From positions 189,001-253,000 of the forward strand of contig JAODUP010001120.1 in assembly GCA_025642065.1 (NCBI GenBank): a DNA stretch of 64,000 bases, given 5' to 3'. Numbering within the stretch: the first letter of the stretch is position 1; each line of letters starts with the position of its first letter. Shown piece by piece: positions 13,353 to 26,469 of the stretch. Below the pieces are notes generated by a model. The model did not search any database and was not told where the DNA came from. It was given only the letters and a program-made list of their open reading frames with translations. This DNA is from Paralvinella palmiformis. Taxonomy: Eukaryota > Annelida > Polychaeta > Terebellida > Alvinellidae. Made by a program: the position numbers and the translations under genes.

Positions 13353-16300
13353 CACACACACAGACACACAGAGAGAGAGCTATGGAGCTACCATCCAGGT
13401 ACAAATTCGACAAACCATAGACATTATTCAAACTCAAACTGTGAATTAAACATTTCCATTGTAACATTCTAACCACTTAGCTGTTAGCACACCCCTAAAG
13501 ACTATGAAAATATGGATTAAATAAAATACCCAATACTACTATATGGATATAGGTTAGGATATATAACAGAAAGTAATGGTTACCACTAAAGACACAACTT
13601 ACATTATTATTACTGATTGTCTTAACCATCATACTAATATTAAACAAAACAAGACATTTACACAGACATACCTCACACGTCATGACAATACAGAAAATTG
13701 TCTTTCTGATGTCGGTATTCATTCTTTGTTGTCTGGCTAACTCCAGGATATGATTACTAACTTCTCCTTCTGGTGGCCTGCCATTGGGCTCTAGACAATA
13801 AAAAGTGATAATAACAAAAAATATTAATAATTACATTCATCATAATTTACAACTCTAAGCTATCTTTGTATAATTTCATCTATCAAACCAAATTATTATA
13901 TTAAATTTAGGAAGACAACAGAAGTGAAATAACAATAATGAATCCTACACCAATTAATCCATTTATAGCATAACTCAGCAAAAACATTCACCAGATGGCG
14001 CTATTAGACAACTAAATTATAGCAGATACATTACAATATGATCAACTTCATGAAGTGTGTTTTAAATTTAATTTCCTTTAAATTTATACGAGTTCAGGAG
14101 TCACAGAATTAATTAATTCAAGAAGCATCCCTTTGTGTAGAATTCCACAAAGAGCATTTACCAAAAAGCATATACTATCATATAATTAATTTGTTTGGTA
14201 GATATTATGATTAAGAAAAAAACATGAAATTATTAAAATGTTAAAAATTGTGAATTAGTTCTAAGATTAAGATGCCCAATTATCAAAACTATTAACAAAA
14301 TATGAACAGAATGTATATAAAACAGTTGTTTAGACATAGGTCATATCTGGGAATTGCAATGTTCAATGATGTTTCTTTGCTATTTCATGTGTTCAAAACG
14401 TTTGAAATCATCTAAAAATACTGCCTGGAAAAGTTTAGATTTTTAGGATGGCTTAATGGACGGTACTACCGTAAATTGAGATATTTTAGGTCTAAAATAC
14501 GGCCATGGCTTAATGGCTGGGTATTAAGTGAACCCAACTATAACCTGGGACAAAATATTGCCCAGACCAAAAAGGTAAGTTCAGGGAAAACCCACATTTC
14601 TTACAAATAATAAACAGGATGCTGGTCGTGAGCCAGACATACCTGTCCTAGAGACAATGATGGACCAGGGAGGTGCCTTGATGTCTAGACTAGAGCCTCC
14701 CCTAAGATGGACTGTCAGTGCAGGCACCAGATAAAGTCACCAAGCCAGATGATCCACCTATACTCAGGTGCCCATGTACGAGATAAGGGACCATCACGGC
14801 GGCCAGACACGTATTCTTCGACAGAAACACAAGTGTGATATTTTGGTGGAACTGGATGAAAAATGGCAGCGAATTTCATGTACTCATTCTTCATATTAGA
14901 TGGATAAGATTTTAAATGGTTGTTGCATGGTGAAATTTGCTAAAATGCCTGGTACTGTCCAATCATATCAGTGACCAGCAGAAGACTATACGTCAGCCAC
15001 CACAACGATATATGCCATAATATTAGTGGTTACCCTATGAAAGATTTGTGAGTGACCGATCCGTTTAGATGGATCAACTGTGGCACATAGTCTATAGTTC
15101 CCTGGTACTGTCCAATCAGATGAGTGACCAGCGGAAGAGTAATTAAGCGCAGCTTATTTCACAGGAAAAGCTTGTGGATTATTAGTTTTTCAATTCTTCC
15201 AATTTTTCCAGGAGTGCCTTTGCAGCCGACAGGAATCGAATGTGATCCCATCGATACTGCGCGCAGCCACTCCTGGTCTAATGTTGTTTTGTTTATTATT
15301 ACTGTTGCATTTATATATCTCGCTCATTGTACGTGACCAGGTACGCCATCACAATTATTACTTATATATATATGTTTATGATGTTAGCTGTTGTCTTGTA
15401 GCAAACCAATTAGTTACTTGAATTGGTAAGTTTATATACTATTTAACTTTTAAGTGTAGGGCATGTGTAAAGTAAACCAATTTGCCCGGTTTACTGTAAA
15501 CCTCAGCTAGTACTAAACCATTAGTATTCAGTGAATCGTTGATAGATAGGCATCACACAGTTCCTGGAAATCCAAGCATCGTGATATAGCAAGGGACAGG
15601 GATCATATTATTTAGAAGTAACTAATAAATTAGACATTGATTGAAAAACAATAACTTGAAAAGATAGTGTCAGATTACTGGGAATAATTAAAAAAACATA
15701 TAACGATGACATGAAATCCAGACGAGATAGGGTTAGATTTATATAAGTGGGCATGCACCAATATGAAAAGATAATAAATTATCTTCAGAGTTATCAATTA
15801 AGTACTGATACGATTGGATAACTTATGCCTGGCCGCAAGTATCATGCTGGATCTCTGGTCCAGGAATTGCTATATCAGCCAGTAGCGATGGACTTGTGAG
15901 CATTGTAAACCAGTGAACCAGTGACTAAAGGAGGGAATGAAGCAGTGACTCAATGAAGCAGTGCCTTTCGCAGCTCGACACTGGCGTGTGTTACATGATA
16001 GACCTATTGTATAATCGAAATAAACTCTGCTAGACGTAGCAGCAAAATACATCGAGTCTTCCATCTTCTTTGTGTGAAGGAACAGGCAAATGAAATAGTA
16101 TAATTGCTGCTGTCCGAACAATTGCTATTACATGAGGGTGGCAGACCTAGAATTCTATAACAGGTGTGTTTGTATTACACCTGTAGCCATTATGACTAAT
16201 CAACACTTTTTATGTGTTGATCAGAAGCAGAGATGCAACAACAACAAAAATTTAGTTTTGGTTGGCATAGATCAGTCGAGCCATAGCATTACATCACACA

Positions 16301-19300
16301 CGACACCAAACCGGGACACCTCTCACCTTGTTTGGTAATGTCGACATCACGCCTTGTCCACGCTGAACCGATCACCCACCAGCGCCCTCTCTGATCAGAC
16401 TCCAGAAGGTCACTCAGCGAAATCCGGAGCTGGTATTCTGCAATGCTGCCACCTGGGCAAAGAAATGGCAATGCTAATACTGTAATGGCATACATCATAA
16501 TAATTTTAATCAGAACACATAAGATTACAAAAATATGTATTACATCAGCAGCACAAAGAACATAATAAACAATTTTATATAAACTAAAATAGCATAATTC
16601 CCGTACAAAAATACAACAATCACAAATAAATAATCTACTCTTTACTATCTAGATGTAATTTTTTACAATGTACTATCTTATACCATCCAGTTGGCCTTGT
16701 TCCACAGACATCTCGGTTTTACAGCCACAAAGAAGTCATGATTTCAACAATATCCATACAATAACCATTAATTTTTCATTAATAAAAAGCTATTTAGATA
16801 TATATAATAAGAGAATCACAAAAAATTTCAACACACTCAATGTCCATTCTATTATAAATATATTTAATTATCATATCGACATTACACCTGTTGTTACATT
16901 TGTAGCCAGTGTAAACAGATCCAATATGGTGCCTTCTCAATGACAATATTTGTGGCAGTAAAAAACATATAAAATCTATAGAACTATAATGATTGTTATC
17001 ATCAGTAGTGATAACATCCATTATAGCTCTATAGATTGTATATGTTTTAAACAAACCAAAAATAAATCTGCTCATCAACATACAACATTCATTACGTATC
17101 AGTGGTATTAATCAAGCATATGGTTAGTACAGATAGTATCATATTATGGTGGACCAGAATGGTAATAAGACAGTTATAATGTGCTATAGCCTGATCCCAT
17201 AACAAAGCAACATTGTGATTCCTACTAATTGGGATTTCTTGGATCCCAAATACGTTAATATTAAGGGTATACATGCACTTATGTTTATGCGTGTGTGTTT
17301 TATGCTACATATAATAAATGTCTTGGCACCGGTGTTTGTGATGTTTACAAATCTTACTGTAAAAGATATTCTAAAAACTATTTCTAGTGCAATTATCTGA
17401 AAAATGGTTTTACAACTGAAACTACTTTATACGATTGTGTGTACAACTACCTTGAGTATTGGGAAATTGTTTAAAATCCAAGTATTGGCTGAATGTGTTA
17501 ACAATCATTTATCATGGAAAGATCTCTCACTGAAAACAACTCAAATTACCAAGTCGTGCCAAAATAATTATTCCAAAAATCCCTACTACATTCAAAATAA
17601 TGGAAGTACAGTGAACCCACCATCTTGGATTTCAGAGATGAAGTGGACACAAAATCGTCCCAAATAACAGTGAATGCATTCAAATTAAGACATGCCAGTT
17701 TATACTGAGCCAGAGGCATCATTTGACTACCTAATAGTACACGCCTTGCATGATGCATGCACAGTACATGATCCTAAGACTGACTGTGGTTTGTGGGTGT
17801 GCAATATTATAGATATGGTGCTCATTTGTAAATTAACTTTTTTATTCCAAATCAATTTACAAATTCTTGTAAGTTTCAAGAAACATGCTAAATATAGTAT
17901 TTTCTTCTCTTTTTTTTGCTATTTGATAGAACTGTCCAACTTTCATCACCCAAGACAGCACAAGATGCAAGGCAAAGGCTGTTGCACTGCAACTCGGATG
18001 TTATTTCAATAAAATGGAATATGGAATCAACCATTAAGAAAATATAATTATCTCAGATATGTACGTTTCAAAATCAATCTCTTATTCTCACATAATAACA
18101 GAATTATCAGTGTTTCAAATTTTATTCAAACCTGCCAATGTGGTTAATGGATATTCATTTGTTTGGCTGCTGTCGAAGTAATTAATTTACAACTTTGCAC
18201 ACAAGTTTTAAGATGATAAATATTCCATATTACAATTAAAGGATGATGTATTGTAACAACAGAGCTAATTACATGATCAAGTATAAAGTTGACAGGTTCT
18301 TTTTTTGGCTGGGGTTAAAATCCATTTAAAATTATCATTAAATTTATAATATTGAAACTCACTGGTAAACAAAACATAAACAATGGCAATAAATATGTAT
18401 TTGTTGGGAAACTATAACACATTAATGACAAATTTATAAACTGTAATGGACAATTGATCAACATGTGAACCAGTTTCTACCCTCTGTGTGATTTCACTGT
18501 TTGGCAAACGAAGACAAACACCAAAGCCTGTGTCAAACCCTGTGGAACTCGACTCACCAGTGGAGTTCCCTAAGATGGTGCAAACATTTCAAAAATCAGG
18601 AAATAGTCTACTCTTGCCTTATGGCGTGTGATGCGTTTTTACCACCTTAAGTTTCTAAATACCTGGTCATGTGACACAGCATGTTGGCATGCACTGACTG
18701 ACCAGACACAGAATGAACTTGTTATGATTTTAGATGTGAATTGCTCACAGCTGACTGAGATCCTATAAGAATTTTAATGGGATATAAGCATGTCAGCGAA
18801 ATAGAATATGTCAGTGTGCAGACAGACATTGATGTATACTTTACCCTCATTTTTTTTAAAAAAGGTTTTTTTGGTTTGTTTTTTCAAAAATTAATCCAAA
18901 AATTTAAAATTTTGGTCCAAAAACTTGTTGATGACTGCCATGCTGACTAACCTTATTTATAAGTGACTGTAGTAGATGATGACTGCCATGCTGACTAACC
19001 TTATTTATAAGTGACTGTAGTAGATGATGACTGCCATGCTGACTAACCTTATTTATAAGTTACTGTTTTTAGGACTGAGATGATTTACATTAAAACACTC
19101 TTATATGTGAGTAGAGATGAGTGTCATGGTGATGATGATGATGGTTTTTTTATGTGTAGTGTACCCCGTCAACCTTTTTTTTGATGTATATTTTCCCTTT
19201 TTGGCTTTTAAATGGGTCAACCAAAAAAAATTTTTTCCCCGTGTCCAAAAAGCTTGGACCTTTAAAAATCAAAAAAATTGGGGTGTGTGTGGTTTTGTGT

Positions 19301-22300
19301 GTGTTTTTTGTTTTTGGTTGGGTTGTGTTCTATAAAAAATTTTTTTTTTTTTATTTATTTAATTTCATCAAATCTAGCACAATCAGCTGATGTCACAAGC
19401 ATAGAGTAGATTTCTTCAAACATTTATATTAATACATACAACAAATACATCTCAGTTTTCCATCTTACATATTTGTTTTATAAACTGGAGAATGAAGAAA
19501 ACAACACAACTTGCATTATTACAGATGTGCATTACAAAACTGACCTTTGACATAATTTCTGATAACCTTCAGAAGATGATCCAAGTGGGCCCTGTCATAG
19601 TTTGGTATCTTACGTACGTTATTGTTCTTAATAGCCAGTAATACATCAATCATAAACTTGACTCGTGACCTTGAAATAAGAAAGTTAAAAAAACATATAC
19701 CATATGTAAACAATTAATGACTCTTATCACTGTTATGAGTTAAATTAGTACCAAGACTTCAAATAATTTTCTTTCAATAATATAGACTGATTTAACATGA
19801 CAAAGTGAAACACTGAATATAACAGTTGGGAGATTTATGTAATTTTAAATGTAGTCCGTTTGGGAGTTTTTGCAGGTATCTGTAACGTTGTCAATCCATA
19901 ACAGTCCACAGTTAATTATATCGAGGACTTAATATTGGTATTTAGAATTGTAACGGACCGGAAACAGTTTAGAGAATAAACCAGATGGTCAAGATTGTAT
20001 CTGTGATTTATTAATAATATACTTGATGACAATCCTACAAACATCACATTAGCGACGAGGTTATTCGAACTCTATCTGTGTTAATCGTTATCTGTGTGTA
20101 CACAATGGCAGGTGCATTGCCAATATTTCCAACATTTGAGTGTGAGGACTTAAATAATGCCGGTCCACGTTGGACGAAGTGGTTGAGTCGTTTTGAAGTG
20201 TTGTTATCCGCCATGGACGTTCGTGATACGGAACCAGAGAAGAAAAGAAAAAAAGCTTTGTTATTGTACTATATGGGTGCAGAGTGCTATGACATTTATG
20301 AAACTTTGAAGAACGAAGAAGACAATTACAGTGTTGTCAAAACGAAAATGAATGACTATTTTGTGCCGAAATATAACATTGAGTTTGAAAGATACATTTT
20401 CAGACAGGTAAGTCAGAAAGAAGGTGAGAATTTGGATCAGTTTTGCATAAGATAAAAGCAATTGTCAGTCAATTGTGACTTTACAGAAGGCACAGTGGAA
20501 AATGAAGTAAAAACGCAAATGATTCGTGGGTGTACGTCCAAAAGCTTGATAAAAAAGGGCTTGTCAAAACCTATGGACTTGAAAACACTGCTAGATCATG
20601 GTAAATCGATGGAGCTAGCGCTTTCTCAGTCTCATGCAATAGAGGGCGGAATGACAGCCGAAACGTCAAATCGTGTGCATAAACAAACTGGTGCCAAGGG
20701 AGGTGCAAGACACAAATATTTGCTGAAAAACAGTCTGAAAAATAATTTGACAGATTTTCTAGTGGCTCGCGCACTTGTTTCAACTGTGGTGGTCAGTACC
20801 CACATGAAGATGAGTGTCCAGCAAAACATCGTCGTTGTTACAAATGTGAATCGTATGGACACTACTCGAAATGTAAGCGAAAATTTCCGAGAACAAAACA
20901 ACATGATAAGTGGCACAAGAAGTCTCGAGAACAAACAAATAAAGTTTCTATCAGCAACGTCGCAGGTAATTGTGATAGTGGTTCTGATTATTCACTGGCA
21001 GTACGAAAAGGTGAGGAGAAAATTCCTGCAATTAACATTCAACTAGCTGGGGTAGATGTTATGATGTTCATAGACAGTGGAACTAGTGTAAACACTGTGA
21101 ATGTGAAAACTCATAAAACACTGTGTGAACATTCTAAAGAATTTAGTGAGTTATCAAAATCAGACATGAAATTATTCCCTTACGCATACGCAAAAGCATT
21201 AGACTTGAAAGCAACATTCAGTGCAACAATTACATCGCCTAAGACTGGAGTAAAATTTGATGATGAATTCTATGTTGTGAGTGACGCTAAAAGCTGTTTA
21301 CTGTCTTATGACACTGTAAAGCGGCTGAAATTAATCTCAATCATCAATGCTATAGAAGATTCAAGATCAAATGTGACAAATAAAATTGTACATGATTTTG
21401 ACTCAATATTCCACGGGCTAGGAAAACTGAAGGATTTCCAGCTACAACTGAATATTGATGATACAGTGGAACCTGTGCATCAAAAATACAGATGAGTTCC
21501 TTTTTTAACAAGACAGCAAGTTAAAGCGGCAATCAAGCAGCTATATGAGGATGACATATGTGAAGATCCTCAAAATACGCCGACTCCTTGGGGTGTCACC
21601 TATAGTGGTAGTACCTAAGCCACATGATCCTGATAACATCACACTGTGTGTTGATATGAGGGCTGCTAACCAAGCCATAGGAAGAGTCAAACATCCAATG
21701 CCAACTGTTCATGAGTTGATACATGATCTGAATGGTTGTTGTGTATTTACAAAATTGGACCTCAATCAGGGCTACCACCAGGTGGAGCTGCATCCTGACA
21801 GCCGATACATCACTACGTTTAGTTCACATCTAAGACTGCACCGTTACAAGCGTTTAAATTTTGGTGTAAATGCCTCCAATGAAAAATTTCAACAAATCAT
21901 CGAGCAAGTGCTACATGGGCTTGATGGAGTAAAGAAGATTTCTGACGACATCATCATTGCCAGTCAGAATGATGTAGAACATGAGAAACACGTCCGTGCA
22001 TGTCTGGAAAGTCTCATGAAGAAGGGCTTAACACTCAATCAAAATAAATGCAAATTCTTCCAATCCTCTGTGGAATTCTTCAGCAGCATTTTTAGTGAAC
22101 ATGGTGTTTCACCAGATCCGAAAAAGGTAAAGTCTGTTCGTGATGCGCCGAGACCGACAAAAAAGCGACAGGTGAAGTCTATTCTAGGCATGGCGAATTA
22201 CGTACAAAGATACATACCTGGTCTAGCCTCTCTTGTGAAACCACTTAGAGAGCTCACTCGTAAGAATAGCCTGTTTGAGTAGACCAGTGAGTGTGAAGAT

Positions 22301-23987
22301 GCCTGGTTAAAATTGAAGGACAGTTTGACAAGTGATACTGTCATGTCGTAATTCAATCACAAGTTAGAGACCGAGTTAGTGGTCGAAGCATCACCACATG
22401 GTGTTGGTGCTATTTTAACCCAGATACTACCCACTAAAGATGGCCGCAGAGATGTTCAAATTGTCACATATGCATCACGTGCACTGGAAGACATAGAATC
22501 TCGTTACTCGCAAACAGATTGTACGGCATAAAGTTTACAGTAGTCACAGACACAAAGCACAAATGTCGCGTCACCCAGTCGGATCTACAAGTGAGCGTGG
22601 CAGGAAGGTCACAGAAGAATATATCAACTACGTGTGTGAAACAGCGTGTCCCAAAGCATTGTCGCATATAGAAGTAATTCAAGCGACACAACAGGACCGC
22701 ATGCTGCAAAATGTCAACAAACTGGGCTATGGCATGAATTTAAAAACTGTGAAGAAATGTCAATATACGGAAAATTGTCCAGTGAACTTAGTGTTACAGA
22801 GAATGGAATTCTGTTACGAGGACACCGGATTGTTATTCCTGTGACGATGAGGCATAAAGTTGTACAAATAGCTCATAAAGGTCATCAGGGATTGGTAAAA
22901 ACAAAGTGCCTGTTGAGAGCTAAGGTGTGGTATCCCTACATGGATAAGCTCACCAAAGACATAGTGAAAAACTGTGCTACATGTGCTGTCGTCACTAAAG
23001 ATTAACGTCTACAACCGTTACAAATGTCACAGCTACCTGATAAAGCTTGGCAGTCTGTGTGCTGATTTTTGTGGGCCATATCCTAGCGGAGATTATTGTC
23101 TAGTAGTTCTTGATGAATATTCACGATTTCCTGTGGTGGAGCTGGTGAGATCCACATCAGCCAGAAGTGTAATCCCAGTATTTGACAAAATATTTGCAAC
23201 ACACGGAATGCCAGAAACATTAAAAATTGACAATGGACCGCCATTTCAAGGATTTGAATTCCGTAAATTCATGCAATATTGTGGTATACGTCATCGTCGG
23301 ATTACGCCACTGTGGCAAAGATCTAACACGCAAGCAAAAAACTTTATGAAACCTTTGAACAAGGCAATTAAAAGTGCTACTGTGGAAGGGAAGTCGTGGA
23401 GACAGGAAATGTACAAATTCCTATGAAATTACTGTGCAACGCCACATGTGACAACAGGTCAACCACCTGCAGAACTCTTGTTTGGTTCAAACATAAAAGT
23501 GCTATTACCCGAACTATTCATTCGAGTTGAAGATAAAGAACTGCGAACTCGAGATGCAGAGCAGAAACAGCAACAAAAACAGTATGCAGATGCCAGAAAT
23601 TGTGTACGACCGAACATTCCTCTCCATGTTGGGGATACAGTGCTAATGAAACAAACGAAAACGGACAAATTGTGTCCAGCATATAATCCAGCACCAATGT
23701 CTGTGGTGCAAGAGAAAGGGAGCATGATAACAGCAAATAGTCCTGTTCTTGGCAGCAAAACAAGAAATTCATCACATTTCAGGAAAGTGACTGACCATGA
23801 TGTTACACCTGAAACCGAGTCAACAATCAAAAACAGCGATTATTTACAAGACGTGCCAGAAATAATAACAGTGAACAATGATGAACTTAATCAAGACAGT
23901 AGTCATAATTCAAATGTGACAGATGTCTCAACAGGTCGTCCAAAGCGACGCACCAGAATGCCAGCAAGATATAGACTTTATTTCTAA

Positions 23988-24037
<50 letters not shown>

Positions 24038-26422
24038 AGCTTATCAATTGACTTGAGATAAATCATTATCTAGTTGTAAAATTCAGTGTTATCGTCGGAT
24101 ATTCAAAATTTGAATTTAAGATTGTTAGAAATTTACCTATTACAAATACTTGTTTAACTTGAGTGAAACATCTATGAAATGATACATTTTCAATAAAGGT
24201 AGGGGGGGGGATGTAATGTTGTCAATCCATAACAGTCAACAATTAATTATATCGAGGACTTAATGTTGGTATTTAGAATTGTAACGAACTGGAAACAGTT
24301 TAGAGAGTAAACCAGATGGTCAAGATTGTATCTGTGATTTATTAATAATATACTTGATGACAATCCACAAACATCACAGTATCTGGGGAAAAGTTCAAAA
24401 TTTTGGGAGCCAAGCATGGTGTTACTGTTTTTATATCACGAGCCATGATAGTGCAGTTAGTTGAGCATAGGACTCGTAGCCAAACGGTCGTGGGTTCGAG
24501 GCTCAGTGAGCTGCAATGCTGTCATGTGGCAACTGGATCACTCATCCATTAAAAAAATGAGTACCTGACAGGACGCGATGGCTACGTGTTTGAGTAACGC
24601 TTTGCGCCTATAATGGCAGCATGCATTGTGTGCTCCCTTGGGAGTTGAGATATATGCTGGATGGAACCATTTCAATCTGAATGTGATAAAATCCTATTTT
24701 AAATAATCTATCGTTTAGTTAACTTACCTTTCCTTGAACTGTGTAGTGTCAATATTGGCGGCTCTCTGCTGCACTTTTATAATTAATTCTTTTAAAGCTG
24801 AAGGATCGTCCTTCCGCAAGCCAAATCCAACATCTGCAAGGATCAAACAATGCCAAAATTATATCATATCTTTATCTCAATCTAATTAAATCTTCACATT
24901 TTGTTATCTATATTCAATATTATCAGGGGGGGGGGTTATCTATTACTTGGAACTCATAAGCAGGCAAATAAAAAATAATAATGAACTAATCATAATTTAC
25001 CTGGTAAGCATAAAATTATATATATTTTGAAAGTTGGGTACATTCAAATGCAAAAATAGTCTTTTCAACTTAAAAGAAAACTTGTCAATCGTTGTAAAAT
25101 GGTGGGTCTAATCTTGTATAATATAAAAAATACTCTCTGTGTGTGTGTTTTAGTTGTGTATAATAAGGCACAGGCACAGAGAATCTCGAACCGTGAATTC
25201 AAACTCTGGACGTTTCTTCAGGGGACTGAATCCAGAGTGGCGACTTTTCTTGCTGAGACATGTGTAATGTCTCACCAGTCCCTAAGCCGCCAAGCAAAAT
25301 CTAAATACGAATCACCTACAGCCGTGGAGTTTGAAAGTAAAACACCCAAGTCAGATCACGGCAGTAGTGAGAATGTTTAGTTTAATTATCTAAGCAGCCC
25401 TATTTATAGCTATTTTTCAATTGCTGTATCTTTCTTCAAAGCAATACTATATAAACATATAACCCAATTGTCATTGTCTTCAAAGATCAGTTTTTACAAC
25501 GGGCAGGCGTCAAGAAGCAACTACTATTAAAACTGTTAAGCTTAATTGCTATTAAAAGACTGACATCTGCGCTGAAGCAGACCGTATTAGCTTCCGTACT
25601 GTTTGAACTATGTTATCATTTTCAAACCTGACCTAATTTCTGTTATTCTAACTATTGTAGTTCTTAAATGTTATTTATGACAAGCAGATTAGAGCTAATC
25701 TTGAATGTCATAGTACAAACTGGACATAACTGGACCTAGGAAAGATAATTCTATTCCCAAATACAACCAAGTGAATTTTATATGCAACTAAAGTTGTTAT
25801 ATAAAACACACCAACCATGCGAGCTCGTCCAATGCCACAGCTCGAGATGCGATGCAGTGTTTCTATTCCTGAGTCAGGAGTACTTATAATGCTTTAAGAG
25901 CGTACTTTCCTGCTACAGTCATTTAAATGCTGGATAACCAGGCCAAACATATAAACAGTGTCTCTCCAAAGATGCAAATAGTACATGGATTATACAGCTC
26001 TAGATCAACTTTTCTTCAATGTGTGGGTGTGTGTGTGTGTGTGCTTGTCAAATACATACAGATTCATATCATATCACCTAAGAGATATAACATATCTAAG
26101 AACTTACTTTTCAATAACAGCAGCAGCAGTTCTATATCCTTCTCACCAAAATTATCTGTCAGTTTCTTCAGAATATCAAACAACAAGAGACTGTGAACCA
26201 CCTGAAATAGGGCAGGTTGAGGATATTGTGGCTAAGTAAGGGTGAGTGAGAGAGATATAGTAATTTACTTCAATAAGATGATACACTCTAACATAGGTTC
26301 AACCGCTATCAAGTTGGGCTAATTTTGACATAAGCGAGTAAAATAGATAATTAGTTGTGGCCAAATTTACAAAAACTTTCAATATAGAACTTAACAGATA
26401 GTGTTGAAAACAGGCTAACATC

Positions 26423-26469
<47 letters not shown>

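Larger units (their letters stand above)
16453..19544. other. NOM1 intron 10, no gene recognised
   Basis: Several 60-100 codon open frames occur here but show no family motif or splice logic. The intron holds a (TG)n-linked repeat near 17288, the 48-bp minisatellite at 18930 and two suspect consensus blocks. Confidence 0.6.
19881..24378 (+). mobile_element. Complete but dead Ty3/gypsy LTR retrotransposon (mag-like)
   Basis: Two LTRs (168 and 167 bp, TG...CA) are flanked by the 5-bp duplication gtatc (19876-19880 and 24379-24383). A G-rich polypurine tract (tagggggggggga) sits just before the 3' LTR, and the presumed primer site lies directly after 20048 (primer tRNA not assigned). Between them, gag with two CCHC knuckles, protease, RT, RNase H and integrase follow in standard order, with no envelope gene. 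Several stops and frame breaks inactivate it. It sits in NOM1 intron 9, opposite in direction to the gene. LTR divergence of roughly 4-5% suggests an insertion that is not recent. Confidence 0.95.

Noticed and set aside
16668..17081. Overlapping frames on both strands in NOM1 intron 10
   Set aside because: A+T-rich chance frames with no motif, flanked by no credible splice sites in phase with NOM1.
23459..23830. Minus-strand open frame of 123 residues
   Set aside because: It is the antisense shadow of the gypsy integrase C-terminal region.
24440..24515. tRNA gene
   Set aside because: A/B-box-like motifs are present, but the same head recurs at 38463 and 43589 followed by a shared non-tRNA body, so these are SINE heads. 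The same holds for 1453, 26569, 52882, 59590 and 62427.
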